Notes: generated by a model from the letters alone, not told the origin. A DNA stretch of 64,000 nucleotides from Prosthecomicrobium sp. N25 (GCF_037203705.1 NZ_JBBCAT010000004.1:422422-486421); one strand, 5' to 3'; positions 22,050 through 32,084 are shown, counted from the stretch's first letter. Program-made: numbers and translations.

Positions 22050-22319
22050 ATGGCATTCGGAACAGGGCTCGCGGTCTATTTCGTGATCTGGTGGCTCACC
22101 CTCTTCGCGGTGCTTCCCTTCGGGGTCACCTCGCAGCACGAAACCGGGGAGATCACCCCGGGCAGCGAGCCGGGCGCGCCGGCCGTGCCGAGGCTGCTCG
22201 TGAAACTCTTTTGGACCACCGTCGTCTCGGGGGTGATCTTCGCGGGCTTCGTGGCCGTAAGACAATCGGGCCTGACGCTCGAGGACATTCCGCTGCCGGG
22301 CTATCCGGGGCGAAGCTGA
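22050..22319 (+). CDS. DUF1467 family membrane protein
   Basis: An 89-residue inner-membrane protein with two predicted helices (about residues 4-26 and 54-74) and a conserved-looking loop WWLTLFAVLPFGV...HETGEITPGSEPGAP. This matches the DUF1467 family, which almost always lies between mce and proS in Hyphomicrobiales. Its function is unknown. The GGAGAGG ribosome site precedes the ATG at 22050. Confidence 0.85.
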   Translation: MAFGTGLAVYFVIWWLTLFAVLPFGVTSQHETGEITPGSEPGAPAVPRLLVKLFWTTVVSGVIFAGFVAVRQSGLTLEDIPLPGYPGRS

Positions 22320-22333
22320 GCCGGCGTGCAGGC

Positions 22334-22367
22334 AATAAAAAAAGCAAGGCGGAGACCGCCTTGCTTT
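22334..22367 (-). terminator. strong intrinsic terminator reading to the left
   Basis: A perfect 12-bp stem (22341-22352 with 22356-22367) closes a 3-nt loop. The minus strand then has a run of seven T, then A and two T. On the plus strand the T-run is weak (TTTCTG). It is therefore a better terminator for a minus-strand transcript than for the nuo-to-DUF1467 operon, though it could work in both directions. Confidence 0.8.
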
Positions 22368-22550
22368 CTGATAGTTGCGCGTCCCAACCCCATTCCGTCC
22401 GCCTTCAAGCTCCTGACTGCGAGAAGCGACGGTGGCAGCAGCCTTACGGCGCGCCGGGGTTGTTTCCTCCCAAGACTTAGACCGCGATGCCTCGTTCGGG
22501 TCTCACGAAGGCCGGGCTGTTGATCAACCCTGGCGGACCCTGTTCTTATG
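22334..22550 (-). ncRNA. candidate structured small RNA, unidentified
   Basis: The 215-bp stretch on the minus strand ends at a strong intrinsic terminator and has a promoter-like pair upstream. It carries no ORF of note. Within it CAACCCC and GGGGTTG can pair over about 75 nt, enclosing further GC stems, so a compact fold is plausible. I could not match it to 6S, SRP, RNase P or tmRNA. This is inferred from layout, not homology. Confidence 0.4.
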
Positions 22551-22557
22551 GTTCGAG

Positions 22558-22586
22558 ACCATATCGTGGCGAATTCGGTTTGTCAC
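22558..22586 (-). promoter_or_regulatory. candidate sigma-70 promoter for the minus-strand RNA
   Basis: On the minus strand GTGACA (22581-22586) and TATGGT (22558-22563) are separated by exactly 17 bp. They match TTGACA 5/6 and TATAAT 4/6. Transcription would start near 22550. Confidence 0.4.
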
Positions 22587-22883
22587 CATTTTGTGCAGCC
22601 GCAGCCCATGTTTTTTGCGTAGGGCAGCGAAAAGTCAGACCTTTGAATCGGTTAGCAATACGATTTCCTGGGGTCCGGTGCTCCAAAATGGAAATTTCGT
22701 AATTACAGCATGCGTTTCGGGGGGCGCCAAGGCCGCTCGGCGGCAGGCGGTGCCCGGGCCACGCGGCGGGGGCCGCCGATCCTGCTGCGCCCTTGTGTTT
22801 TCGCGGAGCATGGGGTTTCAGTGTCGGGCCCCGCCGCCGCGGTGGATTCCGTTCGACCCAGCCGACCGTTCCGAGGCCGTCCG

Positions 22884-24200
22884 ATGCGCCTGTCCCGCTA
22901 TTTCCTTCCCATCCTCCGGGAGACGCCCAAGGAGGCCGAGATCGTCTCGCACCGGCTCATGCTGCGCGCCGGCATGATCCGCCAGCAGTCGGCCGGCATC
23001 TATTCCTGGCTGCCGCTGGGCTACCGGGTGCTGACCCGGATCGGGCAGATCGTGCGCGAGGAGCAGAACCGGGCCGGCGCCCTGGAACTGCTCATGCCGA
23101 CCATCCAGTCGGCCGACCTGTGGCGCGAATCCGGGCGCTACGACGACTACGGCAAGGAGATGCTGCGCATCGAGGATCGGCACGAGCGCGAGATGCTCTT
23201 CGGGCCGACCAACGAGGAGATGATCACCGAGATCTTCCGCTCCTACGTGCGCTCCTACCGCGACCTGCCGCTCAATCTCTACCATATCCAGTGGAAGTTC
23301 CGGGACGAGGTGCGGCCCCGCTTCGGCGTGATGCGCGGGCGCGAGTTCCTCATGAAGGACGCCTACTCGTTCGACGTGGACCAGGAGGCGGCCCGCCACG
23401 CTTACAACAAGATGTTCGTCGCGTACTTGCGCACCTTCGCGCGCATGGGCCTCAAGGCGATTCCCATGCGGGCGGATTCGGGGCCGATCGGCGGGGACAT
23501 GAGCCACGAATTCATCATCCTGGCGTCGACCGGTGAGAGCCAGGTGTTCTGCGACCGCCGGCTGCTCGACATGCCCATCCCCGGCGCCGACACCGATTTC
23601 GACGCCGACCTCTCCGGCATCGTGCGGGACTGGACGACGCGCTACGCCGCCACCGAGGAGAAGCACGACCCGGCGGCCTTCGAGGCCCTGCCGGAGGCGG
23701 ACCGGATGGCGGCGCGCGGCATCGAGGTCGGCCACATCTTCTATTTCGGCACCAAGTATTCCGAACCCATGGGGGCGAAGGTCGCCGGCCCGGACGGAGC
23801 GGAGAAGCCGGTGCACATGGGCTCCTACGGGGTCGGCGTGTCGCGGCTGGTGGCCGGCATCATCGAGGCGAGCCACGACGAGGCGGGGATCGTCTGGCCG
23901 GACGCGGTGGCGCCCTTCGATGTCGGGCTCGTCAACCTGAAGGTCGGCGACGCGGCGACGGACGGGGCCTGCCTCGACCTCTACCGGCGGCTCGGCGCCA
24001 AGGGCAAGGACGTGCTCTACGACGACACCGACGGCCGGGCGGGTGCCAAGTTCGCCGCCATGGACCTGATCGGGCTGCCGTGGCAGCTGATCGTCGGCCC
24101 CAAGGGCCTCGCCGAGGGCAAGGTCGAACTGAAGCGCCGGGCGACCGGCGAACGCGAGACCCTGTCGCCCGAGGCGGCCGTCGCCCGCCTGACCGCCTGA
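22884..24200 (+). CDS. proS: prolyl-tRNA synthetase, short type
   Basis: Charges tRNA-Pro with proline in the cytosol. It has 438 residues and lacks the ~180-residue INS editing domain, as is typical of alphaproteobacterial ProRS. Class II motif 2 ([21 protein letters not shown]) and motif 3 ([16 protein letters not shown]) are intact, and a C-terminal anticodon-binding domain follows. The ATG at 22884 gives the canonical [10 protein letters not shown] start. About 560 bp of mostly noncoding DNA lies upstream. Confidence 0.96.
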   Translation: MRLSRYFLPILRETPKEAEIVSHRLMLRAGMIRQQSAGIYSWLPLGYRVLTRIGQIVREEQNRAGALELLMPTIQSADLWRESGRYDDYGKEMLRIEDRHEREMLFGPTNEEMITEIFRSYVRSYRDLPLNLYHIQWKFRDEVRPRFGVMRGREFLMKDAYSFDVDQEAARHAYNKMFVAYLRTFARMGLKAIPMRADSGPIGGDMSHEFIILASTGESQVFCDRRLLDMPIPGADTDFDADLSGIVRDWTTRYAATEEKHDPAAFEALPEADRMAARGIEVGHIFYFGTKYSEPMGAKVAGPDGAEKPVHMGSYGVGVSRLVAGIIEASHDEAGIVWPDAVAPFDVGLVNLKVGDAATDGACLDLYRRLGAKGKDVLYDDTDGRAGAKFAAMDLIGLPWQLIVGPKGLAEGKVELKRRATGERETLSPEAAVARLTA

Positions 24201-24219
24201 ACGGAGACCTGTTGAGCCG

Positions 24220-25514
24220 ATGGCCGTTGCCGATGCCGTGAGGACCGACGCCGAGCCGACCGAGACCCGGCCCTTCTCGCCCTTCGAATGGATGATCGCC
24301 TGGCGCTACCTGCGTTCGCGCCGGCGCGAGGCCTTCATCTCCATCATCGCCGGCTTCTCCTTCGTCGGCATCATGCTCGGCGTCGCCACGCTCATCACCG
24401 TCATGGCGGTGATGAACGGGTTCCGCGAGGAGCTGCTCGGCAAGATGCTCGGCCTCAACGGCCACATGATCGTCATGCCGACGGACGCGGCCTTCACCGA
24501 CTTCGACGAGGTGGCGAGCCGCATCGGCTTCGTCGAAGGCGTGAAGTTCGCAATTCCCTTCGTGGAGGGGCAGGCGCTCGCCTCCGGCCCGGCCGCGGCG
24601 CTCGGCACGCTCGTGCGCGGGATCAAGAAGGAGGACCTGGACAAGATCACGCTCGTCTCGGGCAACGTGCAGCAGGGCACCCTCGAGGGCTTCGACCAGA
24701 GCAAGGGCGTGGCGGTGGGCGAGAAGCTCGCCGAGAAGCTGGGCCTGAGGCTCGGCGATCCGATCACGATCGTGACCCCGCGCGGCAACGTCACCCCGAT
24801 GGGCGTGACGCCACGCGTGAAGGCCTTCCCGATCGTGGCGATCTTCAAGGTCGGGATGTCGGAATACGACGCCGCCTTCGTGTTCATGCCCTTCGTGCAG
24901 GCGCAGGCCTATTTCAACACGGACGACAAGGCCTCGGCGGTCGACGTCTTCGTGCAGGATCCCGACAAGGTCGGCGACATGCGCAAGGCGGTGGAGATCG
25001 CGGCGCAGCGGTCGGTCTTCGTCACCGATTGGCGATTCCGGAACGTGACCTTCTTCTCCGCGCTGGAGGTCGAGCGGAACGTCATGTTCCTGATCCTGAC
25101 GATGATCGTGCTGGTGGCGGCGCTCAACATCATCGCGGGCCTGACCATGCTGGTGAAGGACAAGTCGCGCGACATCGCGATCCTGAGGACCATGGGGGCG
25201 GAGCGCGGCTCGGTCATGCGCATCTTCTTCATCACCGGCGCTGCGATCGGGACTACGGGCACGGCCGCGGGGGTGCTGCTGGGATTCCTGATCTGCCGCA
25301 ACATCGAGGGCGTGCGCCAGTTCCTGTCCTGGGTGCTCGGCACCAACCTGTACCCGCCGGAGATCTATTTCCTGTCGCGCATGAAGGCGGTGATGCACAC
25401 GGGCGAGACCGTCTCGGTGGTGCTGCTGGCGCTCGGGCTGTCGCTGCTCGCCACCGTCTATCCGGCCTGGAAGGCGGCGCGGCTCGATCCGGTCGAAGCG
25501 CTGAGGTACGAGTG

Positions 25515-25515
<1 letters not shown>
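24220..25515 (+). CDS. lolC: lipoprotein-releasing ABC transporter permease
   Basis: Inner-membrane subunit of the Lol machine that extracts outer-membrane lipoproteins for transfer to LolA. It has 431 residues: a helix near residues 35-60, a large periplasmic domain, and three C-terminal helices of the FtsX type. Family segments are [20 protein letters not shown] and [13 protein letters not shown]. Alphaproteobacteria usually have this single LolC/E-type gene working as a homodimer with LolD. It overlaps lolD by 1 bp. Confidence 0.94.
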
Positions 25516-26240
<725 letters not shown>

Positions 26241-26286
26241 GTGCGGGGAGCCCCGGCGGGGCTCTCGTTTCGCATCCCCGGCCGAA

Positions 26287-26447
26287 GCGAAGTGGATGCA
26301 TCACCTCTCCCCCGCATCCCCGGCCGGAGCGCCGGGGGCCAGCGCTCTCCACGGGCCGCGGCGCTGCGGATGGGGGCTCGCGCTGGATCCCGGATCTGCG
26401 GCGCCTTCGGCGCCTTGTCCGGGAACGCGGATCGAGAGGGATGGGGG
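26287..26447. repeat. intergenic direct repeat, copy 1
   Basis: A 161-bp segment identical to 26550-26710, offset 263 bp. It contains a GGCGCCTTCGGCGCC hairpin and ends in a GATCGAGAGGGATGGGGG tail. Shorter pieces of its flank (GCATCCCCGGCCGAAGCG type) recur between and after the copies. The first ~36 bp of the window, beside tyrS, resemble its tail, so this is probably a dispersed genomic repeat. It encodes nothing. Confidence 0.9.
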
Positions 26448-26549
26448 TAGGGCGAAGAAGCGCCGACCGTTGATGCAACGCTTCTCCTCCCGCATCCCCG
26501 GCCGAAGCGAAGCGGACGCAACACCTCTCCGTCCGCACCCCCGGTCGGA

Positions 26550-26710
26550 GCGAAGTGGATGCATCACCTCTCCCCCGCATCCCCGGCCGGAGCGCCGGGG
26601 GCCAGCGCTCTCCACGGGCCGCGGCGCTGCGGATGGGGGCTCGCGCTGGATCCCGGATCTGCGGCGCCTTCGGCGCCTTGTCCGGGAACGCGGATCGAGA
26701 GGGATGGGGG
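26550..26710. repeat. intergenic direct repeat, copy 2
   Basis: Exact second copy of 26287-26447, in direct orientation. The whole 26241-26804 interval between lolD and the glyoxalase-type gene is made of this repeat family and holds no gene. Confidence 0.9.
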
Positions 26711-26804
26711 CGAAGAGGCGCCGACCCCTTGATGCAACACCTTTCCGCCTGCATCCCCGATCGGAGCGAGGCGGAGAGGACTGGAGTACGCGGGCGGGGC
26801 AGGC

Positions 26805-27245
26805 TCACCACACGCCGGTGTTGCCCATGCTCGCCCAGGGCTCCTGCGGAGGCTTGGCGCCGCCCTTCTGGAGGAGTTCGATGGAGATCAGGTCGGGGGA
26901 GCGGACGAAGGCCATGTAGCCGTCGCGGGGCGGGCGATTGATGGTGACGCCGGCGGCCTGGAGCTTCGCGCAGGTCTCGTAGATGTCGTCGACCTCGTAG
27001 GCGAGGTGGCCGAAATTGCGGGCGGTGCCGTAGTCCTCGGGATCCCAGTTGTAGGTGAGTTCGAGGAGCGGCGCCTTCTTCTCGGTGCCGGTGGCCCGGT
27101 CCTCGGGTGCGGCGAGGAAGACGAGCGTGAAGCGGCCCTTCTCGCTTTCGGTGCGCCGAACCTCGACGAGGCCCATCTTGGTGACCCAGAAATCCAGGGA
27201 CTCCTCGAGATTGCGGACGCGGACCATCGTGTGCAGATATCTCAT
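26805..27245 (-). CDS. VOC family protein, glyoxalase I-like
   Basis: A 146-residue lactoylglutathione-lyase-like protein. Candidate metal ligands are His5 in RYLHTMVRV, a Glu in LLELTYN, a His in [10 protein letters not shown] and a Glu in ISIELLQK, the spacing expected for GloA. This would isomerise the methylglyoxal-glutathione hemithioacetal. The CAT at 27243-27245 sets the start; it diverges from the sirtuin gene across 37 bp. The C-terminal tail [19 protein letters not shown] is typical of proteobacterial GloA. Confidence 0.85.
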   Translation of the reverse strand: MRYLHTMVRVRNLEESLDFWVTKMGLVEVRRTESEKGRFTLVFLAAPEDRATGTEKKAPLLELTYNWDPEDYGTARNFGHLAYEVDDIYETCAKLQAAGVTINRPPRDGYMAFVRSPDLISIELLQKGGAKPPQEPWASMGNTGVW

Positions 27246-27282
27246 GGGATCCTCCTCTGACCTTTTTCCGGACATTACAGCG

Positions 27283-28044
27283 ATGCCCACCAATATCGTC
27301 CGCGACCTCGACGAGGGAAGGCGCATTCTGGCAGACGAGATCGCCGCGTCGCGCGCGCTCGTGGTGTTCACGGGGGCGGGGATCTCGACGGAGTCGGGAA
27401 TTCCGGATTTTCGCTCGCCGGGCGGGCTGTGGTCGCGCCTGCGCCCGATCGAGTTCCAGGACTTCGTCGCCTCCGAGGCGGCGCGGCTGGAGGACTGGCG
27501 CCGCCGCTTCGAACTGGGCCGCCAGTTCGGCGGCGCGGAGCCGAACGAGGGCCACAAGGCCATCGCGCGGCTGGTCGAGAGCGGGCACTGCCGCGCGGTG
27601 ATCACCCAGAACATCGACGGCCTGCACGCGCGCGCCGGCGTGCCCGCGGACCGGATCGTCGAACTGCACGGGAACGGGACCTACGCGCATTGCCTGCGAT
27701 GCGGCACGCGGGCCGGGATCGCGGCCGTCGAGGCGGAGATCGCCGAGACGGGCACGTCGCCCCGGTGCCCGGCCTGCGGGGGACTGGTCAAGTGCGCGGT
27801 CGTGTCCTTCGGGGAAGCCATGCCGGTCGACGCCATGGCACGGGCCGAGGAGGCCACGCGGGCCGCGGACCTGTTCCTCGCCGTCGGCTCGTCGCTGCAG
27901 GTCTATCCGGCCGCCGGTTTTCCCATCATGGCGAAACGGCTCGGGGCACGGCTCGTGATCGTCAATCGCGACGAGACCGAACTCGACGACCTCGCCGACA
28001 GGGTGCTGCGGCTGCCCATCGGGCCTCTCTTCAAAACGCTGTGA
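27283..28044 (+). CDS. NAD-dependent protein deacylase (sirtuin)
   Basis: A 253-residue Sir2-family enzyme that removes acyl groups from lysines using NAD. Visible motifs are [18 protein letters not shown] (NAD loop), the catalytic QNIDGLH with a following ELHG histidine, and a zinc site with cysteines in CLRCG and [16 protein letters not shown] is followed by a [10 protein letters not shown] nucleotide motif. The ATG at 27283 places the NAD loop at about residue 30, as expected. It could be called cobB or npdA by similarity, but the substrate is unknown. Confidence 0.9.
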   Translation: MPTNIVRDLDEGRRILADEIAASRALVVFTGAGISTESGIPDFRSPGGLWSRLRPIEFQDFVASEAARLEDWRRRFELGRQFGGAEPNEGHKAIARLVESGHCRAVITQNIDGLHARAGVPADRIVELHGNGTYAHCLRCGTRAGIAAVEAEIAETGTSPRCPACGGLVKCAVVSFGEAMPVDAMARAEEATRAADLFLAVGSSLQVYPAAGFPIMAKRLGARLVIVNRDETELDDLADRVLRLPIGPLFKTL

Positions 28045-28234
28045 TACGCCTGTTCCCGCATCAACCGCGCCGGCGGTGCATTCAAAAAAACCGGTTGCTC
28101 TTGCGCATTGTCAGTGGTCGTGCCTGAGACCGATGTTATGCTTTCAGTAAGAATCAAGGCGTGTGCGGCCGCCGGGTTCGAGCATCGGGAGCGGCCGGAG
28201 GTCGCTTCCGCGAGTTCTAGGGGGGTGGTCAGGC

Positions 28235-28813
28235 ATGGGGGCCAAATTCGGACCGGACACCCGTCCTCTCGAAACAGGCGGCGACGAGGCAGCCGTCGAC
28301 GTCATCGAGGTGGCCGGTTCCATCAAGTGGTTCGATGTCGCCAAGGGCTATGGCTTCATCGTGCCGGATAACGGACTTCCGGACATCTTGCTTCATGTCA
28401 CCTGCCTCAGGCGGGACGGATTTCAAACCGCCTACGAGGGAGCCCGGGTGGTCTGCGAGGTGCTGAACCGGCCTCGCGGCCTGCAGGCCCTGCGCATCGT
28501 CCACATGGACGAATCGACGGCCGTCCACCCCTCGCAGCTTCCGCCCTCGCGCACGCACGTCCAGGTGGTGCCGACCAGCGGGATGGAGCGGGCCGTCGTG
28601 AAGTGGTTCAACCGCATCAAGGGATTCGGCTTCCTGACCTGCGGCGACGGAACGCCGGACATCTTCATCCACATGGAGACGCTCCGCCGCTTCGGCCTGG
28701 CCGAGCTCCGGCCCGGGCAGACCGTCCTGGTGCGCTTTGGGGAAGGTCCGAAGGGCCGGATGGCGGCCGAGATCCGCCCCGACGGCGGGGGGCACATTCC
28801 GAACTCCCACTGA
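28235..28813 (+). CDS. tandem cold-shock-domain protein
   Basis: A 192-residue protein with two cold-shock domains. The first, near residues 25-90, has the RNP1-type IKWFDVAKGYGFIVPD. The second, near residues 120-185, has VVKWFNRIKGFGFLT and an RNP2-type DIFIHMETL. CSDs bind single-stranded RNA or DNA and act as RNA chaperones. Double-CSD proteins of ~190 residues are common in Hyphomicrobiales. The first domain's RNP2 is altered (DILLHVTCL). The ATG at 28235 follows GGGGGGTGG. Confidence 0.9.
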   Translation: MGAKFGPDTRPLETGGDEAAVDVIEVAGSIKWFDVAKGYGFIVPDNGLPDILLHVTCLRRDGFQTAYEGARVVCEVLNRPRGLQALRIVHMDESTAVHPSQLPPSRTHVQVVPTSGMERAVVKWFNRIKGFGFLTCGDGTPDIFIHMETLRRFGLAELRPGQTVLVRFGEGPKGRMAAEIRPDGGGHIPNSH

Positions 28814-29013
28814 TCGGAAAACGCATCTCCGGGCGTCGGTCGGTCGTACCTGACCCGGCGGCGCCGGGGGAGGCGCGCCCCGCCTCGTGTGTGCGTGCGG
28901 ACCAGGCGGTCCGCGGCTCGGTCTGGCCTTCTCCTGCCACTTTCATGCTATGACGTCGCGAGGCCGGCGGCCGGGCCGACCGGCTGTCGGACAGCTCTTG
29001 CCGGATCGCTTCC

Positions 29014-29505
29014 ATGGACTTGCGACGTCTGCGCCTCGCCCTTCTTCTCTTCCTGGCCGTCCTGCCCCTTCTCGCCGCCCCCGGGCTCCCCGGCGTGGGC
29101 CGCAGCGGGGCGGCGTCGGCACAGGCCGGCCTGGACCGGCTGGAGCTCGTGACCGCCTCGGGGCGGCACGCGTTCCGGATCGAGATCGCGGCGGACGACG
29201 AGAAGCGGGCCGAAGGGCTGATGTTCCGGACCAAGCTCGATCCGGACTACGGCATGCTGTTCGACTTCAAGCGCGAGCAGCCGGTCTATTTCTGGATGAA
29301 GAACACCTACGTGTCGCTCGACATGATCTTCATCCGGGCGGACGGCACGATCGCGCATATCGCCGAGAACACCACGCCGCTGTCCGAGGCGACCGTGCCC
29401 TCGCAGGCTTCGGTGCGCTTCGTCCTCGAGGTGGTGGCAGGAACCTCGAAGCGTCTCGGCCTGAAGGCCGGCGACAAGGTCGTGCATCCGCTGATGCGGG
29501 GTTGA
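29014..29505 (+). CDS. DUF192 family exported protein
   Basis: A 163-residue protein with an N-terminal signal peptide (about residues 1-35, ending in SAQA-like sequence). A single DUF192 domain follows; its hallmark is FWMKNTYVSLDMIFI, preceded by AEGLMFRTKL. DUF192 proteins are small periplasmic or exported beta-barrel-like proteins of unknown function. No operon partner is evident; the next feature is a tRNA on the other strand. Confidence 0.88.
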   Translation: MDLRRLRLALLLFLAVLPLLAAPGLPGVGRSGAASAQAGLDRLELVTASGRHAFRIEIAADDEKRAEGLMFRTKLDPDYGMLFDFKREQPVYFWMKNTYVSLDMIFIRADGTIAHIAENTTPLSEATVPSQASVRFVLEVVAGTSKRLGLKAGDKVVHPLMRG

Positions 29506-29558
29506 CCCGACGGGCCTCCGCTCAGGTCAGCTGTGCCCGGCCCGGACAGGGGCGGGAC

Positions 29559-29635
29559 TGGTCGGGGCAGCAGGATTCGAACCTGCGACCTGGAGTACCC
29601 AAAACTCCCGCGCTACCAGACTGCGCTATGCCCCG
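29559..29635 (-). tRNA. tRNA-Pro (anticodon UGG), CCA encoded
   Basis: Full cloverleaf on the minus strand. The acceptor CGGGGCA pairs with TGCCCCG, the anticodon stem is GGAGT/ACTCC with loop TTTGGGT giving anticodon TGG, the T-arm is GCAGG-TTCGAAT-CCTGC, and the CCA is encoded. Confidence 0.96.
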
Positions 29636-29980
29636 CCGCACGACGTCGAGGGCTTGGATACACGGGGCCCGCGCGCAGGTAAAGGCTCCCGGCCTTGCGG
29701 GCGGGCGACCCGGCGAGCCGGGGGGCAGGCTCGCCGGGAGCGTCCCCCGAAGGGGACGGTGCAGGAGCTCGGGGAGACTTCGAAGCCGCCGTGACCGGCG
29801 GCTGAGCCCTGCCCGGAGGAGGGGCGGGTGGCGTCGCCCCTGCTTCCGACATGGAGCTATACGGATGTGAGGCGACTTCGGTTTAGTCGCCGATCGATTC
29901 CGGACGACGCCGCCTGTCCCAGGTCGTGGAAGCATCTGGCTTGAACTGAGCCGTGGCTCCCATGAATTCCCTAAGTTATC
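29636..29980. other. gene-free region between tRNA-Pro and the stress promoter
   Basis: Contains GC hairpins, for example CGTCCCC-CGAA-GGGGACG at 29741-29758 and a longer CGGCGAGCC-type stem just before it. I see no gene here. Confidence 0.6.
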
Positions 29981-30005
29981 GGAACCGGTGCAGCTCTAGA
30001 ACGTT
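29981..30005 (+). promoter_or_regulatory. EcfG-type general stress promoter
   Basis: GGAAC (29981-29985), a 16-bp spacer, then CGTT (30002-30005). This matches the alphaproteobacterial EcfG consensus GGAAC-N16/17-CGTT exactly. It lies 115 bp upstream of the DUF1236 gene start, leaving a 5' UTR of roughly 105-110 nt. Confidence 0.75.
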
Positions 30006-30119
30006 TGGAAGCGACCCCCCGAGGTCGAGTCGGCGGCGACAGGACTCTTTTGGCGTCTTGTGAGCCGCCTGAAACACCTCGCCCGGGCAAAGATCGACAT
30101 GAAAAAAGGAGTCGACTCC

Positions 30120-31403
30120 ATGCGAACTCTCCTGATGACCGGCACCGCCGTTGCGGCCCTGCTCGCCGGCCTCGCCACCGTCTCCGCCCAGACCGGGGAC
30201 CCGCAGATCAAGCGCCCGGGCGCCACCCAGGAGCGCCAGGACAGCGGCACCCCGAGCCGTTCCGATTCGGCTCCGGGCCAGAACCGGCCGGCCGCCGACG
30301 ACGCCAACCGTCCCGGCCGCTCCGAGGCCGCCCCCGGGCAGAACCGTCCGCAGGCCGACGATTCGGCCCGTCCCGGTCGGTCCGAGTCCGCTCCCGGGCA
30401 GAACCGCGCCCAGGACGACAGCCAGCGCCGCCGCCAGTACCAGGCCGGCCAGGACCAGGATCGCAACAAGCCCGAGGCGGACCAGAACCGCCGCCGCGAT
30501 GCGCAGGGCGACGACGCGAACCGCGACCGCAACAAGTCGGCCGAGGACCAGAACCTGCGCGAGCGTGACAAGAACCGCAACGCGCAGGGCGACGACGCCA
30601 ACCGGGACCGCAACAAGTCGGCCGAGGACCAGAACCTGCGCGAGCGCGACAAGAATCGCAACGCGCAGGGCGACGACGCCAACCGTGACCGCAACAAGTC
30701 GGCCGAGGACCAGAACCTCCGCGAGCGCGACAAGAACCGCAACGCGCAGGATCGGGACGGCGCCGAGCGTGACCGCAACAAGGCCGCGGACGACCAGAAC
30801 CAGCGCGATCGCGATCGCAATCGTCAGGCCGGCTCCGACAAGGGCGACGGCCCGGACGCCAAGCTCTCCGTCAAGCTGAAGGGCGAGGAGCGCTCGCGCG
30901 TGACCGCCACCCTGGTCGAGCGGGCCAAGCCGGTCGAGCGGTCGAAGATCAAGTTCAACATCAACGTCGGCACCTCCGTGCCGCGCGGCGAAATTGAACT
31001 GCACAGCGTCCCCGAGACGATCGTTTCGATCGTTCCGCAGTATCGCGGGTACCGCTACTTCGTGGTCGAGGACGAGATCGTCATCGTGGAGCCGAGCTCC
31101 TATCGGATCGTCGAGGTCATCGACCGTTCGGGCGGGGGCGGCTCGACCGGCAGTGCCCGGATCATCGTCGACCGCTCCAAGTTCGGCCTGATCAAGCGTG
31201 AACTGAAGCCGCACCAGGACATCAAGATCAAGATCACCACCCGCCAGGGTGAGGTGCTGCCGGACGACGTCGAACTGCAGTCGATCCCGCGCACGGTCGT
31301 GGAAGAGGTGCCGGAGCTCCGCGAGTACCGGTACGTCTACTACAACAACGAGGTTCTCCTCGTTGAGCCGCAGAGCCGCCGGATCGTCGAAGTCATCGAG
31401 TGA
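30120..31403 (+). CDS. DUF1236 exported protein with tandem charged repeats
   Basis: A 427-residue exported protein. Residues 1-24 are a signal peptide ending in VSAQ. Residues ~45-100 hold three PGQNR-centred repeats. Residues ~128-208 hold three near-identical 27-residue repeats rich in Asp, Asn, Arg and Lys, which are probably disordered. The C-terminus carries two copies of the DUF1236 motif (VPETIVSIVPQYRGYRYFVV... and IPRTVVEEVPELREYRYVYY...). The ATG at 30120 is chosen because AAAAAAGGAG lies 8 bp upstream. An EcfG-type promoter precedes it, so expression under general stress is likely. The function is unknown. Confidence 0.9.
   Translation: MRTLLMTGTAVAALLAGLATVSAQTGDPQIKRPGATQERQDSGTPSRSDSAPGQNRPAADDANRPGRSEAAPGQNRPQADDSARPGRSESAPGQNRAQDDSQRRRQYQAGQDQDRNKPEADQNRRRDAQGDDANRDRNKSAEDQNLRERDKNRNAQGDDANRDRNKSAEDQNLRERDKNRNAQGDDANRDRNKSAEDQNLRERDKNRNAQDRDGAERDRNKAADDQNQRDRDRNRQAGSDKGDGPDAKLSVKLKGEERSRVTATLVERAKPVERSKIKFNINVGTSVPRGEIELHSVPETIVSIVPQYRGYRYFVVEDEIVIVEPSSYRIVEVIDRSGGGGSTGSARIIVDRSKFGLIKRELKPHQDIKIKITTRQGEVLPDDVELQSIPRTVVEEVPELREYRYVYYNNEVLLVEPQSRRIVEVIE
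30501..30743 (+). repeat. three tandem 81-bp in-frame repeats
   Basis: Units start at 30501, 30582 and 30663, each beginning GCGCAGGGCGACGACGC. They encode 27-residue units with only silent differences. A fourth, degenerate start follows at 30744. Confidence 0.92.
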
Positions 31404-31616
31404 TCCATCTCTCCTACGACGTTCTTGGAACCCCGCGCCCTCCGGCGCGGGGTTTCCGCATCTTGTCAGGGTGGCGTGGTGCCGCTACGGTCGCGCGATC
31501 CGGGCCGGACCGACGAAACGCCGATGGCGCGGGCGCACGGAGCCGGCTATGAGAAGCGCGCCGGGATCCCGACGGGACTCGCGCGGGTTCGAGACAGCGA
31601 CGGAGCGACGACATCC

Positions 31617-31922
31617 ATGGTGGCGCGGATCTATCGGCCGGCGAAGACGGCCATGCAGTCCGGTCAGGCGAAGACCAGGCGCTGGTGCCTCGACTACGAG
31701 CCCGAGGTTGCGAAGGGGCCGGAGCCGCTGATGGGCTGGACCTCCTCCGCCGACATGAAGAGCCAGATCCGCCTCTATTTCGCGACGGCCGAAGACGCCG
31801 TCGCCTACTGCGAGAAGAACGGCATCGCGTACCGGCTGGTCGAGCCGAAGGAGCGCAAGCCGAAGACCATGTCGTATTCCGACAATTTCAAGTTTGGCCG
31901 GATCGGCATCTGGACCCACTGA
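31617..31922 (+). CDS. ETC complex I subunit, NDUFS4-like
   Basis: A 101-residue homologue of the mitochondrial complex I accessory subunit NDUFS4 (18 kDa). Family features are the start ARIYRPAKTAMQSG, the central WCLDYEP and MGWTSSADMKSQIRL, and the end YSDNFKFGRIGIWTH. It binds at the NADH-module/quinone-module junction and is one of the few accessory subunits kept in alphaproteobacteria. ATG 31617 is favoured, but an in-frame extension upstream exists. It lies 12.7 kb from the nuo operon. Confidence 0.92.
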   Translation: MVARIYRPAKTAMQSGQAKTRRWCLDYEPEVAKGPEPLMGWTSSADMKSQIRLYFATAEDAVAYCEKNGIAYRLVEPKERKPKTMSYSDNFKFGRIGIWTH

Positions 31923-31943
31923 CGCCGCGTACCCCTGGCGCGA

Positions 31944-32020
31944 GGCCCCGTAGCTCAGCGGATTAGAGCAGCAGCCTTCTAAGCTGTTGGTCGTTGGTTC
32001 GAGTCCAACCGGGGTCGCCA
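31944..32020 (+). tRNA. tRNA-Arg (anticodon UCU), CCA encoded
   Basis: Acceptor GGCCCCG pairs with CGGGGTC, with one G-U pair. The D-arm is GCTC/GAGC, the anticodon loop CTTCTAA gives TCT, and the T-arm is GTTGG-TTCGAGT-CCAAC. The CCA is encoded. An integrase gene begins 65 bp downstream, so the 3' half is the likely phage attachment site. Confidence 0.95.
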
Positions 32021-32084
32021 ATAATTCAAGCACTTAGGCCGGTGCTTCGGGCCGTCGTGCTAAGCCCGTGCCAAGCGTTCCATG

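Noticed and set aside
22546..22565. TATGG-TTCGAGA-CCATA, which looks like a tRNA T-arm
   Set aside because: No acceptor, D-arm or anticodon arm at the right distance upstream, and the last loop base does not fit.
30501..30743. Regular repeats as a CRISPR array
   Set aside because: Units are contiguous and in frame inside a coding gene, with no spacers.
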